In this document: one piece after another, positions 23,824-32,469 of the stretch | Numbering within the stretch: position 1 is the stretch's first letter | Layout: each line of letters starts with the position of its first letter | Source: Bacillota bacterium | GTDB lineage: Bacteria; Bacillota; Clostridia; Christensenellales; Aristaeellaceae | Length of the DNA stretch: 64,000 nucleotides | Direction: 5' to 3' | Assembly (NCBI GenBank): GCA_023392515.1 | Contig: JAEVYX010000126.1 | Coordinates: forward strand, 1-64,000 | The notes under the pieces: model-generated | Told to the model about the DNA's origin: nothing | The model's input: the letters and a program-made list of their open reading frames with translations, nothing else | The model's database searches: none | Translations under genes and position numbers: made by a program

Positions 23824-24114
23824 TCATAACGGCCGATTCCCTTTTTCGTTGCCGTGTTTGAAGTTTCCCGTGGCCTTCGCCATTAAAAGCTGCACTTCCA
23901 TAAAATCTGCCGTTTCGGCCTTTGCAAGAAACTTTTCTGCTGTTTTGCCGGAAAGTATGGTTATTTGTTTTCCATGCCAGGAGATAAATACCTTGCCATC
24001 TTTAGCGGCTCGGTAATCAAAAATGCCATTTTCTAAGACACCGTGCTTGTCCTTTTGGCTGCTCAAATGATTTAGTCCGCCTTTTTGCCAATTTGGAAAA
24101 TGCTGTGTCTCCAT
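23824..24114 (-). CDS. Conserved hypothetical small basic protein
   Basis: The core of this 70-96 residue protein reads ISWHGKQITILSGKTAEKFL then a helix ending LMAKATGNFKHGNEKG. It looks like a real conserved small protein of Bacillota, but I know no function. The start is uncertain: the frame reaches 24141, but that part overlaps a terminator. ATG 24114 has no ribosome site, and TTG 24066 has AAAAAGGCGG 11 bp ahead. It lies 13 bp before tag copy B and is probably the first gene of that operon. Confidence 0.6.
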   Translation of the reverse strand: METQHFPNWQKGGLNHLSSQKDKHGVLENGIFDYRAAKDGKVFISWHGKQITILSGKTAEKFLAKAETADFMEVQLLMAKATGNFKHGNEKGNRPL

Positions 24115-24126
24115 TCTATCAAAAAC

Positions 24127-24159
24127 AAAAAGCTGCCGCAATGTATTTCATGCGGCAGC
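24127..24159 (-). terminator. Terminator of the aldolase operon
   Basis: GCTGCCGCA (24132-24140) pairs with TGCGGCAGC (24151-24159), followed on the minus strand by TTTTTGTTTTT. It lies 18 bp after the aldolase stop codon. Confidence 0.9.
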
Positions 24160-24176
24160 CTATAGCCAAAAGTGTG

Positions 24177-24947
24177 CTATTTTTTTATATCTTTGAATTC
24201 TGTTACCATGCTTTTTGTTCGCTGTGCCAGCAGGCCCACTTCGCTGTTGCAGCTGAACAAACGCATGCCAAGCGCCTGGCACCAATGGAGGTATGCCATG
24301 TCGGATGCAATCACGCCGCTTGGTTTACCGGCCTGACTGGCGCTGCCTATTACCTTTTTAACCGCTTCCTCCATTGCCGGGGTGTGGAAATCTCCTGGCG
24401 CGCCATAATCGATGGATAAATCATTAGGGCCGACAAACAGGCCATCCAGCCCATCCACCCTGGCAATGTCCAGTGCATTTTGAACACCTTCCTGTGTTTC
24501 AATCTGGACAAATACCATCGTACGCCCGTTGGCCTTAGCCATATACTCCGAAAGCTTTCCAGGATTGTATTCGCTGTGAGGGCGCATGGTGGATGCACCC
24601 CTGCGGCCAAGAGGCGCGTACTTGGCGTACTGCACAGCTTCACGGGCCGAATCTGCAGTGGATATCATGGGCACAAGCAATCCATCCGCCCCCGCGTCCA
24701 GATACTTTTGAACATGTTCCCTGGCAACACAGGGAATGCGGACCAGAACGGGCAGCCCGATCCCGTTTCCTACCGCTGCGAGCGCGGCTACCTGAGAGTA
24801 GTCAAAGGCACCATGCTCGCAATCTACAATCACAAATTCAACGCCGCTTGCCCGGTAAATTCGTAAAATGTTAGGCGCGGCGATTTCAGATAAAAAGCAG
24901 CCGATTGCGCTGCGGCCTTCCAGGGCGTTTGTTATGATGGGATGCAT
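24177..24947 (-). CDS. HpcH/HpaI-class II aldolase
   Basis: The 256-residue protein belongs to the metal-dependent HpcH/HpaI aldolases. Motifs are VIVDCEHGAFD, VRIPCVAREHVQKYLDAGADG, FVQIETQEGVQNA with the metal-binding E, and GLFVGPNDLSIDYG. These enzymes cleave 2-keto-3-deoxy acids to pyruvate and an aldehyde. The start at 24947 has GGAGG and overlaps the FGGY kinase stop region; the longer 24965 start overlaps more. As last gene of the TRAP-kinase operon it probably performs the final carbon-carbon cleavage. Confidence 0.9.
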   Translation of the reverse strand: MHPIITNALEGRSAIGCFLSEIAAPNILRIYRASGVEFVIVDCEHGAFDYSQVAALAAVGNGIGLPVLVRIPCVAREHVQKYLDAGADGLLVPMISTADSAREAVQYAKYAPLGRRGASTMRPHSEYNPGKLSEYMAKANGRTMVFVQIETQEGVQNALDIARVDGLDGLFVGPNDLSIDYGAPGDFHTPAMEEAVKKVIGSASQAGKPSGVIASDMAYLHWCQALGMRLFSCNSEVGLLAQRTKSMVTEFKDIKK

Positions 24948-24948
24948 A

Positions 24949-26334
24949 TCATGCCTCCAAAGCAATGCTTTTCTCGGTTTCCTGAAGTCCGGCGCACCAT
25001 AGGGATACCTGCATCAGTCCCGCGTAAACCTCATCTTCCATGGGGGATAAACGGCCCGGAAGGCCGGTGGTTCTTGACAGGATATCTTGCAGCACCGGAT
25101 TGTTTCGGATTGCGCCGCCGCTGAATATCAGGTTACGGGCCGGAGCACTTTCTCCGCCGAGCATTTTAATGTAATGCTGATAGATGCTGCCAATATCATT
25201 CAAAGCAGCGTTGAACAGGTTGTCCAGCGTCAGGTTCGCCCGGTCTATATGATGGATGGCCCCGTCGGACAGCCTTTCCGGGAGCTCGTAAAAGCTTACA
25301 TCCACTTGAAGCCCTTGAGCATCCCCGATGGAAAAGTCACTTAAAAAGCGGTTCCATACTTCTTCCCGGGACAGGGAAGATGCATAGATGCGTTTGCCTA
25401 CATCCCGCAAAAAATCAATCAGCACATCCAGATTTCTGCCGCTGGGCATCCGGGAAACCATGTGGCAATACCACCTGCCAAAGTATGGGCGAACTTCATA
25501 GTAGGAAGGGTCTGCACGGCCTATGTCGGTAGTATCCCGGACCATAATGACCTGGCCGGCAGTGGCCATGTTAATTACGGCGTCTCCATCCCCTGCACCG
25601 CAGCCAAGCACGGCGCATTGTACATCGCCCATATCAGGGAACACGGGGATATCCTCGTCATCCACATGGTAAATTCCGCACGCTTCATACCCGGAGGTAA
25701 TCCGGGGGAAGCGCAGACCCGAGAATCCCGCTTTTTCAATAAGGTCCTCGCGCCAGGCGCCAGCCTCAATATCCACAAGTCCTAAAGGTGCCGCATTGGA
25801 GATATGGCAGACGTTTTGGCCGGTGAGTTTGCTGATAATATAGGAACCCAAGGTGAATATCTCGGCATTTTTTCCAGTTTGAAAGTTGCGGGCATGGAGC
25901 AGGGCATACAGGTTGCACATACCAAGAGCAGGCTTTAAATATACACCGGTGGACCGCATCTCTTCCGGAGAAAACATCTCCTTCAAGTGGTCCAGATAGC
26001 TCTTTTCGCTGCCAGGCATGGGGCACAAGCATCTGGCGTCCTGCCAGGAGACGTATACATCTTCCCCATAAGCCGCATCCGACAGCACAAAGCCATGCAT
26101 CTGTGTGGAAAGTACAATCCCTTTTAGGGAGGAGCAGCGCTGCCGGTATTCATTGATGAGGGTGAGTATGGTGGAGAGCACCAAGCTCATGTTCACCTCA
26201 TGCACCAATTCATTTTTGTTGTATAGCTTACCGGCAACCGCTGTTTTACTTTTTTCAAGGATTTCCTTGGTCTTAAGGTTGATAAGCGCCGACTTGATGT
26301 AGCTGGAGCCTAAATCAATTGCCAGGAAATGCAT
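24949..26334 (-). CDS. FGGY-family carbohydrate kinase
   Basis: The protein, about 461 residues, has the sugar-kinase ATPase fold: AIDLGSSYIKSALINL at the start, STQMHGFVLSD, VSWQDARC, and the C-terminal FSGGAIRNNPVLQDIL adenosine motif. FGGY kinases phosphorylate ketoses, polyols or sugar acids; the specific sugar is not clear and it is not a standard xylulokinase or glycerol kinase. GGAGGG precedes the ATG at 26334. It is followed directly by the HpaI aldolase and preceded by a TRAP transporter. Confidence 0.9.
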   Translation of the reverse strand: MHFLAIDLGSSYIKSALINLKTKEILEKSKTAVAGKLYNKNELVHEVNMSLVLSTILTLINEYRQRCSSLKGIVLSTQMHGFVLSDAAYGEDVYVSWQDARCLCPMPGSEKSYLDHLKEMFSPEEMRSTGVYLKPALGMCNLYALLHARNFQTGKNAEIFTLGSYIISKLTGQNVCHISNAAPLGLVDIEAGAWREDLIEKAGFSGLRFPRITSGYEACGIYHVDDEDIPVFPDMGDVQCAVLGCGAGDGDAVINMATAGQVIMVRDTTDIGRADPSYYEVRPYFGRWYCHMVSRMPSGRNLDVLIDFLRDVGKRIYASSLSREEVWNRFLSDFSIGDAQGLQVDVSFYELPERLSDGAIHHIDRANLTLDNLFNAALNDIGSIYQHYIKMLGGESAPARNLIFSGGAIRNNPVLQDILSRTTGLPGRLSPMEDEVYAGLMQVSLWCAGLQETEKSIALEA

Positions 26335-26377
26335 CGCCATCCCTCCAAACATACGTGATGGGCGCTCTTTCATGGTC

Positions 26378-27670
26378 TTATCCCATCACAAGTCTTGGAA
26401 GGAACAAAACCAGATCCGGTAGCAAGATAATAACCACCAGGAAGGCAAACAGGAGAATAATCCAGGGCCACAATTCCCGTACCACTTTTTCGAAATTGAG
26501 CTTTTCAATGGAGCATACGGACATAAGCACAACGCCCACCGGCGGGGTGATATTGCCGATCATGGCATTAATGACAATGATGATTCCCGCATGAATGGGG
26601 TCCAGCCCGGCTTTGGCAATAAGAGGCAGCACCATGGGTACAAACAGCATGATGTTTACATTGGGATCAGACAGGCATCCCAGCACCAGGAAGAGAAGCA
26701 TAATGCAGGCAATGATCAGCGCGCTGTTATCCCCGGCGAAACCTGTGATCAGATTAAAAATCTTATTTTGCAGGTTTTCTCTTGTCATGACAAAACTGAA
26801 AACCTTAGCTGCAGGTATTACCAACAACACGGAACCGCAGGTTTTAAAAACACTGACAATACTGTCCCAGAAGGATTTCAGATTCATGGTGCGGTACATC
26901 ACAACACCCAGAAACAGCGCATAGAACACAGCCAGCGCAGAGGCCTCGGTCGTTGTGACAACGCCGGCATAAATGCCCGCCAGCAGGATTACAGGCGTCA
27001 GCATGGGAAGTATGCTGTGAATGAAGCTGAACAGGATATCCCGTATCATCAGCCGGAAAGGCAGCCGTTCGTTTTTCGGGTAATGGCGTCGGATGGAAAC
27101 AAAAGCGCAGTATCCCATCATTACAAGGCCCATCAAAAGCCCGGGTATAAGGCCAGCTATTAGCAGCCGTCCTACGGATATATTGGCGACCATGGCATAG
27201 ACGACGGCAGGGATACTTGGGGGAATAATGGGGCCGACGGTAGAGGAAGCAATGGTAACGCAGGCGCTGAAATCCTTGTCAAACCCCTTTTCCACCATGG
27301 CCTTATAGCTTAAATGCCCAATACCGCCTACATCTGCCACGGCGGAGCCGCTCATGCCCGCGAAGATGATGGAAGTGGCAATATTCACATGACCCATTCC
27401 ACCGGGGATGTAGCCAACCAGAGCATTGCAAAATTTGAAGATACGGTCCGACACGGAGGTTCGGTTCATCACTTCCGCGGTGAGTATAAACATGGGAATC
27501 GCAATGAGCACGAAATTATTCAACCCCGTAAACATCTGCGTGCCCAAAAACATCAAGTCAACGCCTTTTATGACGGCATAGAGGACGGATGAGGAAATCA
27601 TGGATACCGCAATCGGCATGCCCATCAGGAAAAGGACAGCAAATGTAGCCAAAAAAATAGTCAGTTCCAA
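26378..27670 (-). CDS. TRAP transporter large permease (DctM type)
   Basis: The 430-residue protein has about twelve hydrophobic segments. DctM signatures include AIPMFILTAEVMNRT, SGSAVADVGGIG, STVGPIIPPSIPAVVYA and NITPPVGVVL. It is the cation-coupled channel of a tripartite ATP-independent periplasmic-type carrier for organic or sugar acids. It follows the small permease by 27 bp and ends 44 bp before the kinase. Confidence 0.95.
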   Translation of the reverse strand: MELTIFLATFAVLFLMGMPIAVSMISSSVLYAVIKGVDLMFLGTQMFTGLNNFVLIAIPMFILTAEVMNRTSVSDRIFKFCNALVGYIPGGMGHVNIATSIIFAGMSGSAVADVGGIGHLSYKAMVEKGFDKDFSACVTIASSTVGPIIPPSIPAVVYAMVANISVGRLLIAGLIPGLLMGLVMMGYCAFVSIRRHYPKNERLPFRLMIRDILFSFIHSILPMLTPVILLAGIYAGVVTTTEASALAVFYALFLGVVMYRTMNLKSFWDSIVSVFKTCGSVLLVIPAAKVFSFVMTRENLQNKIFNLITGFAGDNSALIIACIMLLFLVLGCLSDPNVNIMLFVPMVLPLIAKAGLDPIHAGIIIVINAMIGNITPPVGVVLMSVCSIEKLNFEKVVRELWPWIILLFAFLVVIILLPDLVLFLPRLVMG

Positions 27671-27697
27671 GCGTAACGCCCCTTTCGTTCACGAACA

Positions 27698-28201
27698 TCA
27701 GGCAGCCTGGCGCCGGGATTTTACCTGCTCCAGGGTGTTTTGCAGCATATTGTTGATGATGTGAACGCACATCAGCCCAAAGGACAGGGGCATCACAAGA
27801 TAGATGTATTTCAAGGGAATCCGCAGCAGCCCGGACATGGTTACCTTGTCCAGCAGCCGGATCAGACTGGGAATATAGTACACAAAAACGACCAGCATCA
27901 CCAAATTGGTGAAGGTATTTACGATATATTTCACACGGGCCGGCAGGAATGCCAGCACCGCCGTAACACGCATGTGACCATCATTGCCCATGATATACGC
28001 GCAGGACAAAAATCCAATCCAGATAAAGAAAAAGTTGTTCATCTCATCCGACCAGATGACAGGGAAATCAAATAAATAACGGGCGGCGGCATTAAAAAGC
28101 ATCAAGGTGAGCAGTGCGCATAAGCACAGGGAGCCAACAATCATTTCAGCCGTTTGTAGAGCTTTGCTTATTTTTCCTGAAACGCAGCATGCTTTTTCCA
28201 T
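27698..28201 (-). CDS. TRAP transporter small permease (DctQ type)
   Basis: The 167-residue protein has four hydrophobic segments and the DctQ family pattern (FNAAARYLFDFPVIWSDEMNNFFFIWIGFLSCAYIM). It partners the large permease. The ATG at 28201 has AAGGAGG; the longer frame runs back into the binding-protein gene and is rejected. A perfect hairpin (28231-28251) separates it from the binding-protein gene. Confidence 0.93.
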   Translation of the reverse strand: MEKACCVSGKISKALQTAEMIVGSLCLCALLTLMLFNAAARYLFDFPVIWSDEMNNFFFIWIGFLSCAYIMGNDGHMRVTAVLAFLPARVKYIVNTFTNLVMLVVFVYYIPSLIRLLDKVTMSGLLRIPLKYIYLVMPLSFGLMCVHIINNMLQNTLEQVKSRRQAA

Positions 28202-28230
28202 GTGGACCTCCTTACTATAGGGACAGGATA

Positions 28231-28251
28231 GGGCGGAGCCTGGCTCCGCCC
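28231..28251 (-). terminator. Hairpin between TRAP binding-protein and permease genes
   Basis: GGGCGGAGC and GCTCCGCCC pair with a 3-nt loop just after the binding-protein stop. There is no T-run, so it probably stabilises the upstream mRNA segment or partly terminates. Confidence 0.65.
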
Positions 28252-28274
28252 TTGCCCATCCCGGTACGGCCGCC

Positions 28275-29243
28275 TCAGCCTTCCAAAGCCTGAATGGCGT
28301 TGTACAGTTCAACCCAGTCGGGGTAGTTTTCAAGAACCATAGGTACCCGCTCCCTAAAGGGTGTGGTATCCACATCGCGAATGACGGTCATACCGTTGTC
28401 AATGCATTCCTGAATCAGCTTTTCCTCGTTTGCCTTGACCAGCTCCTCAATGCGGTTGGCCTCGAAGGTGAAGACTTCCTCCAGGATGGCCTGATCTTCG
28501 GCGGAGAGGGATTCCCAAGCGCTCTTGGACATTACTGTGCCGGAAACAGCCAGCATGTGCCCGGTGAGCATGAGGTATTTTTGGACCTCATAGAATTTCA
28601 TGGTTACGATTTGCGTTACGGGGTTTTCCTCGCAATCGGCTACGCCGGTCTGCAAGGACATATAAACATCGCTGATCGGAATGGCGGTGATGTTGACATC
28701 AAATATGTTTTTCAATTCGCTGTAGGGCGGGAAGTCAACGCAGCGAAGCACCAGTCCGTCCAAATCATCCAGGGTGCGGATTTCTTTATTGGCCGTCAGG
28801 TGGCGGAAGCCAAAGTTGTAATGGTCAAATTGATGCACGCCTACCGCTTCGCCAATTTCCTTTTTCAGATCACCGTAAAAGTCGGCCTTTTTAAAGTTAT
28901 CAAAATGGTCGTAGCTGCGGAAAACATAAGGTCCGAGCAGCACGCCGGCTTTTGCCAGCCAGTCGGAGGCGCTGTCCAGGCAGGCGAAATCCAATGCGCC
29001 CATCTGTACGGCGGTGATTGAATCATTGTACGTTGCATACGTCGCATTGGGGTAGATTTCCAGTTCCATTCTGCCGCCCGACAGTTCCTTGAGCTTCTCG
29101 TTGGCTTCCGTCAAGGCTACATGGACAGGATGGTTGGTTTGGAAAACATGGGAGAAAGTAAATTTCCGGGTCTCTGCCATTGCTGAACCCAAGGACGCCA
29201 CCAGGAGAAGTGTCACCAAAACCAGAGCGAAGCATTTCTTCAT
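28275..29243 (-). CDS. TRAP transporter substrate-binding protein (DctP type)
   Basis: The 322-residue protein begins with a signal sequence (MKKCFALVLVTLLLVASLGSAMAE) and has the DctP fold: FTFSHVFQTNHPVHVALTEANEKL, LEIYPNATY, and the conserved substrate-binding Arg in DGLVLRCVDFPPY. It captures an organic or sugar acid outside the membrane. No lipobox Cys is evident, so it may be held by an uncleaved signal or be free. Expression is probably higher than the permeases because of the hairpin behind it. Confidence 0.95.
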   Translation of the reverse strand: MKKCFALVLVTLLLVASLGSAMAETRKFTFSHVFQTNHPVHVALTEANEKLKELSGGRMELEIYPNATYATYNDSITAVQMGALDFACLDSASDWLAKAGVLLGPYVFRSYDHFDNFKKADFYGDLKKEIGEAVGVHQFDHYNFGFRHLTANKEIRTLDDLDGLVLRCVDFPPYSELKNIFDVNITAIPISDVYMSLQTGVADCEENPVTQIVTMKFYEVQKYLMLTGHMLAVSGTVMSKSAWESLSAEDQAILEEVFTFEANRIEELVKANEEKLIQECIDNGMTVIRDVDTTPFRERVPMVLENYPDWVELYNAIQALEG

Positions 29244-29304
29244 AACCGTTCCCTCTTTCCTTTGGTTGTTTTATCAAAAGCGGTACTCCGCTTCTGTTCC
29301 CGTA

Positions 29305-29982
29305 TTAACCATAGATGGACAGCACACCAGCAGAAATGTTTTGGGCATCCATGATATGCGCCTTCAAATATTCAAAGCATTTGCTGTTATCCGTAATGAG
29401 CAGTTCAAACAGCGTCCTGTGCTTTTGATAGAATTCAGCTACATAGTTTTCCCGATAGCCCTGGGTGGTGTTTAATTGCATCAGGGCATACATGACCGGA
29501 GTATTGATTTCCCAAGCCTTGAGCAGCGGGTTATTATCCGCAGTCTGCACAAGCGCCCGGTGAAATTCGATATCAATGGCGTACCAATCAATATCCTCCC
29601 GGTTTTCACTGTTAAGCTGCTCCATGCGGCGCAGCACAGTCAACATGGGGGTAAAGAAGGTGGTCCGCTTTTCCAGAACAATTTCCACAGCCCTGTTTTC
29701 AATCATCCAGCGCAGTTCATACATGTCCCTGGCAAGCTTTTGGGAAAAGCCGATTACTTCCTTGCGGCCGTTAGGCAGCATGCGAATCAACCCTTCCCCC
29801 TCCAGCGCCTGCAAAGCGCTGCGCACCGAGCCGCGGCTGGCATTGAATTGATTTGCGATATCGCTTTCCACAATTTTATCGCCTTGGCTGTACTTGCGCG
29901 TAACGATGTCAATGCGCAATTGTTCCAGTATACGCTCCGGCGTGACGGACCGCGGGGTGCTTTTTCCTTCCATCTGCTGCAT
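29305..29982 (-). CDS. GntR/FadR-family transcription regulator
   Basis: The 225-residue protein has an N-terminal winged helix (LEQLRIDIVTRKYSQGDKIVESDIANQFNASRGSVRSAL) and an all-helical FCD ligand domain with the metal-type residues DIEFHRALV and, later, KHRTLFE. FCD regulators usually respond to small organic or sugar acids. It is the first gene of the TRAP-kinase-aldolase operon and probably controls it. The start at 29982 has GGAGGG. Two repeats upstream (30043, 30133) are likely its operators. Confidence 0.9.
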   Translation of the reverse strand: MQQMEGKSTPRSVTPERILEQLRIDIVTRKYSQGDKIVESDIANQFNASRGSVRSALQALEGEGLIRMLPNGRKEVIGFSQKLARDMYELRWMIENRAVEIVLEKRTTFFTPMLTVLRRMEQLNSENREDIDWYAIDIEFHRALVQTADNNPLLKAWEINTPVMYALMQLNTTQGYRENYVAEFYQKHRTLFELLITDNSKCFEYLKAHIMDAQNISAGVLSIYG

Positions 29983-30022
29983 ATCAGGCCCTCCTAACTG
30001 GTAAATGAAGAAATGCCTCTTC

Positions 30023-30055
30023 ATTATAAAAGGTCTCTTTGCAAATTGTCAACAA
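30023..30055 (-). promoter_or_regulatory. Proximal promoter and operator of the gntR-TRAP operon
   Basis: On the minus strand TTGACA (30052-30047), 18 bp and TATAAT (30028-30023) form a near-consensus promoter. The -35 box lies inside the 13-bp element AAATTGTCAACAA (30043-30055), also present at 30133, so a bound regulator would block RNA polymerase. Confidence 0.7.
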
Positions 30056-30113
30056 ACCTGTCGGATTGTCGCCCAAAATGGCAAAGCAGCAGCAATACTT
30101 CGTTCTTTTGTAA

Positions 30114-30149
30114 AGTATATACTGCCGCTCTAAAATTGTCAACAATTTT
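30114..30149 (-). promoter_or_regulatory. Distal promoter and operator of the gntR-TRAP operon
   Basis: TTGACA (30142-30137), 17 bp and TATACT (30119-30114) form a second minus-strand promoter. Its -35 box lies in the same element, AAATTGTCAACAA (30133-30145), here extended to a near-palindrome AAAATTGTCAACAATTTT. The two elements start exactly 90 bp apart. Confidence 0.7.
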
Positions 30150-30178
30150 ATTTGATTGTTATCAATTATTTTGCTATG

Positions 30179-31105
30179 TTAACCTATTGTCAAATACTCC
30201 TTTTCCATCTCTCTGATCTTTTCCAGCAGCCAGGCGTTGACAGGTGTTGGAACCCCCGCCTTTTGACCGAGCCTGCAAATTTCTCCGCCAAATATATCTG
30301 CTTCGGTTTTCCGCTTATGATCTATGTCCTGCAGTGTGGAGGATCGCCCCTGGGCTGAAAGGCTGCGCAGCTGTTCTTCCCAAACTGTTATATCTTCTTG
30401 GCTTAATGCGATACCCAAAGCCCTGGCTACCTGAATTACTTCCGTTTGAGCCTGCCTCATTTTATCCATCGCCTGGGTGCTTGCAACCAAATCGCCATAG
30501 GAAAGGCCGTAGACCGCACTTACCTGATTTGCCCCCACATTCACCATCAGTTTCCACCACATGGCCTTTTCCATATCCAGGGGAATCTCATACGGGATGC
30601 GTGATGATTCAAAAAAGTCCTTGACCCTTGCTGCCCGTTCCGACAGATTTTCGTTCCTTCGTTCCCCAAACAAAATTTTCCCTCGGCGGTTCATGTTCAC
30701 AGCATGACCTGTCCGGTTGGAATCAATGCCGGATCCCAGCGACAGCAGTACATGCTCCCATCCAAACCGCTGTGCCAATGCTTCTTCGCTGCTGATGCCA
30801 TTGAGCAGGGAAAGGATCTGAGTATCATCCCCCATAAAAGGGACCATTTCTTCCGTGGCATGGGAGAGCTGGTGCCACTTGACGGATACAATAATCAGAT
30901 CGGCTTTTTTGCCGGCCTCTTCTTTTGTTTTCAGGTCGATCAAAATCGGTTCCCCGTTGATGGTTACAGGGTCTTTTTCATAGCTTTCCTTTTGCGCCAC
31001 CACAGCCCAGGCACACGCGCCGGGGTTGTTTTTCAATACACATTGCGCATAGATGCTTCCCACCGCACCCATACCGACAAAGGCCACGTTGCGAATTGGC
31101 TGCAC
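30179..31105 (-). CDS. PanE/ApbA-family 2-ketoacid reductase
   Basis: The 308-residue protein has the Rossmann start VAFVGMGAVGSIYAQ and the ketopantoate reductase signatures: VKWHQL, LNGISSEE, the catalytic K in EKAMWWKLMVNVGANQVSA and the late SSTLQDIDHKRKTEADIFGG. True PanE makes pantoate from ketopantoate, but many homologues reduce other 2-keto acids. Its location ahead of a sugar-acid operon suggests a catabolic role. The start is GTG with GGAGGATAT. Confidence 0.85.
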   Translation of the reverse strand: MQPIRNVAFVGMGAVGSIYAQCVLKNNPGACAWAVVAQKESYEKDPVTINGEPILIDLKTKEEAGKKADLIIVSVKWHQLSHATEEMVPFMGDDTQILSLLNGISSEEALAQRFGWEHVLLSLGSGIDSNRTGHAVNMNRRGKILFGERRNENLSERAARVKDFFESSRIPYEIPLDMEKAMWWKLMVNVGANQVSAVYGLSYGDLVASTQAMDKMRQAQTEVIQVARALGIALSQEDITVWEEQLRSLSAQGRSSTLQDIDHKRKTEADIFGGEICRLGQKAGVPTPVNAWLLEKIREMEKEYLTIG

Positions 31106-31252
31106 GGCGATATCCTCCGCTTTTCGACCCGTTTTCCGAATGGAAACAGCATATCACAGATTGTTTGTGAAGTCATCACCTTTTCCAGAAGATTATGCAT
31201 GCCTGAACGAAACCCTTTCCGTGTAAATTTGATTGGTATCCCTTGTCAAAAA

Positions 31253-31283
31253 GAAAAAAGGCGCAAATATTTCTGCGCCTTTT
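31253..31283 (-). terminator. Terminator after anmK
   Basis: GGCGCA (31260-31265) and TGCGCC (31274-31279) pair; on the minus strand TTTTTTCTTTTT follows. It lies about 40 bp after the anmK stop. Confidence 0.85.
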
Positions 31284-31317
31284 AGTCCGTTGAAAAGCAG
31301 GAGGTACTATATCAATC

Positions 31318-32457
31318 TTATCTGTGTGAAAGCGGCGCAGGCGTGATGTTGCCCAATATCATGGGCGCTATGGCACCGGTGGCGCTGGGTACGTTGCCCA
31401 TGCGGCCCTGCAAGGTTTCGTAAGCCAACAGGGCGAAGGCGACGGCTTCCTTGGCGTCTGCGGAAAAGCCCAGATCCTCCTGGGTAATGACCGCACATTC
31501 GGGCAACAATTCTCTGATCATGCACACCAGGGTATTGTTGTGGCTGCCTCCGCCGCCCAGGATTACTTCATCGATGGAAGTATAGGGGAATACAAACCGG
31601 CGGTAATTCTCCGCCATGGAAAGGGCAGTGTATTTTGTGGCCGTGCAAAGCCAGTCCTCCGGCGCGATGCCTGGGTGTTCCTTTATTGCCAGGTCCACAA
31701 ACTGCGCGCCGAACAGTTCCCGCCCTGTGGCTTTGGGCGGCGCAAGCGTAATAAAGGGGACATTCATCCATTCGGCCAGGAGCATTTCATCTACCCGGCC
31801 TGTGGCGGCAATACGACCCTCGTCATCATAGGGCAGGCCATACAGCCGCTGGCACAATTCGTTGATAATCATATTTGCGGGGCCGGTATCAAAGGCCATC
31901 ACCTGATTTAGCTCGCAATGCCTGGGCAAAATCGTTACATTGCCAATGCCCCCCAGGTTTTGAAGCGCCCGGGCCTTCTCCCCCCGGTAAAGGAGATATT
32001 CCGAATAAGGGACCAGCGGCGCGCCCCGGCCGCCTGCGGCCATATCCATGGCGCGGAAAGAGGAAACCACCGTAACGCCGGTCTCATAGGCAATAATGGC
32101 CGGTTCGCCCAATTGCAAGGTGGAAGCCACGTTGACTTCCTCGTCCACGGGAATATGGTACACTGTTTGCCCATGGGAGCCGATGCAATCAAGCTTTTCC
32201 ATGTCAAAGCCAGCCTGACGGCACACTTCCCGGGCCGCCTGTGCAAAGGCATAGCCAAGTTCCACATTCAGGCTGCAGGTAAGCGCAATATTGGACTTAT
32301 CAAGAGAGCAGCAGTCCATAATTCTCCTGCGCAGTTTTTCATCCATGGGCAGTGTGCAAAACGAAACGAGGCGGGGGCTTTTATCCCCAAGCTCAACCAA
32401 TGCGGCATCAATGCCATCCAATGAAGTGCCGCTCATCATGCCAACTACATAAGCCAT
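31318..32457 (-). CDS. anmK: Anhydro-N-acetylmuramic acid kinase
   Basis: The 379-residue protein is AnmK, which hydrates and phosphorylates 1,6-anhydro-MurNAc to MurNAc 6-phosphate during peptidoglycan recycling. Motifs: GMMSGTSLDGIDAAL at residues 6-20, CIGSHGQTVYH, LQNLGGIGNVT, FDTGPANMIIN, and EVILGGGGSHNN. It is the last gene of an operon with an oligopeptide-type importer, so its substrate is probably brought in as an anhydro-muropeptide. murQ, the etherase acting next, is not in the window. Confidence 0.95.
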   Translation of the reverse strand: MAYVVGMMSGTSLDGIDAALVELGDKSPRLVSFCTLPMDEKLRRRIMDCCSLDKSNIALTCSLNVELGYAFAQAAREVCRQAGFDMEKLDCIGSHGQTVYHIPVDEEVNVASTLQLGEPAIIAYETGVTVVSSFRAMDMAAGGRGAPLVPYSEYLLYRGEKARALQNLGGIGNVTILPRHCELNQVMAFDTGPANMIINELCQRLYGLPYDDEGRIAATGRVDEMLLAEWMNVPFITLAPPKATGRELFGAQFVDLAIKEHPGIAPEDWLCTATKYTALSMAENYRRFVFPYTSIDEVILGGGGSHNNTLVCMIRELLPECAVITQEDLGFSADAKEAVAFALLAYETLQGRMGNVPSATGAIAPMILGNITPAPLSHR

Positions 32458-32469
32458 AGGGTTTCCTCC

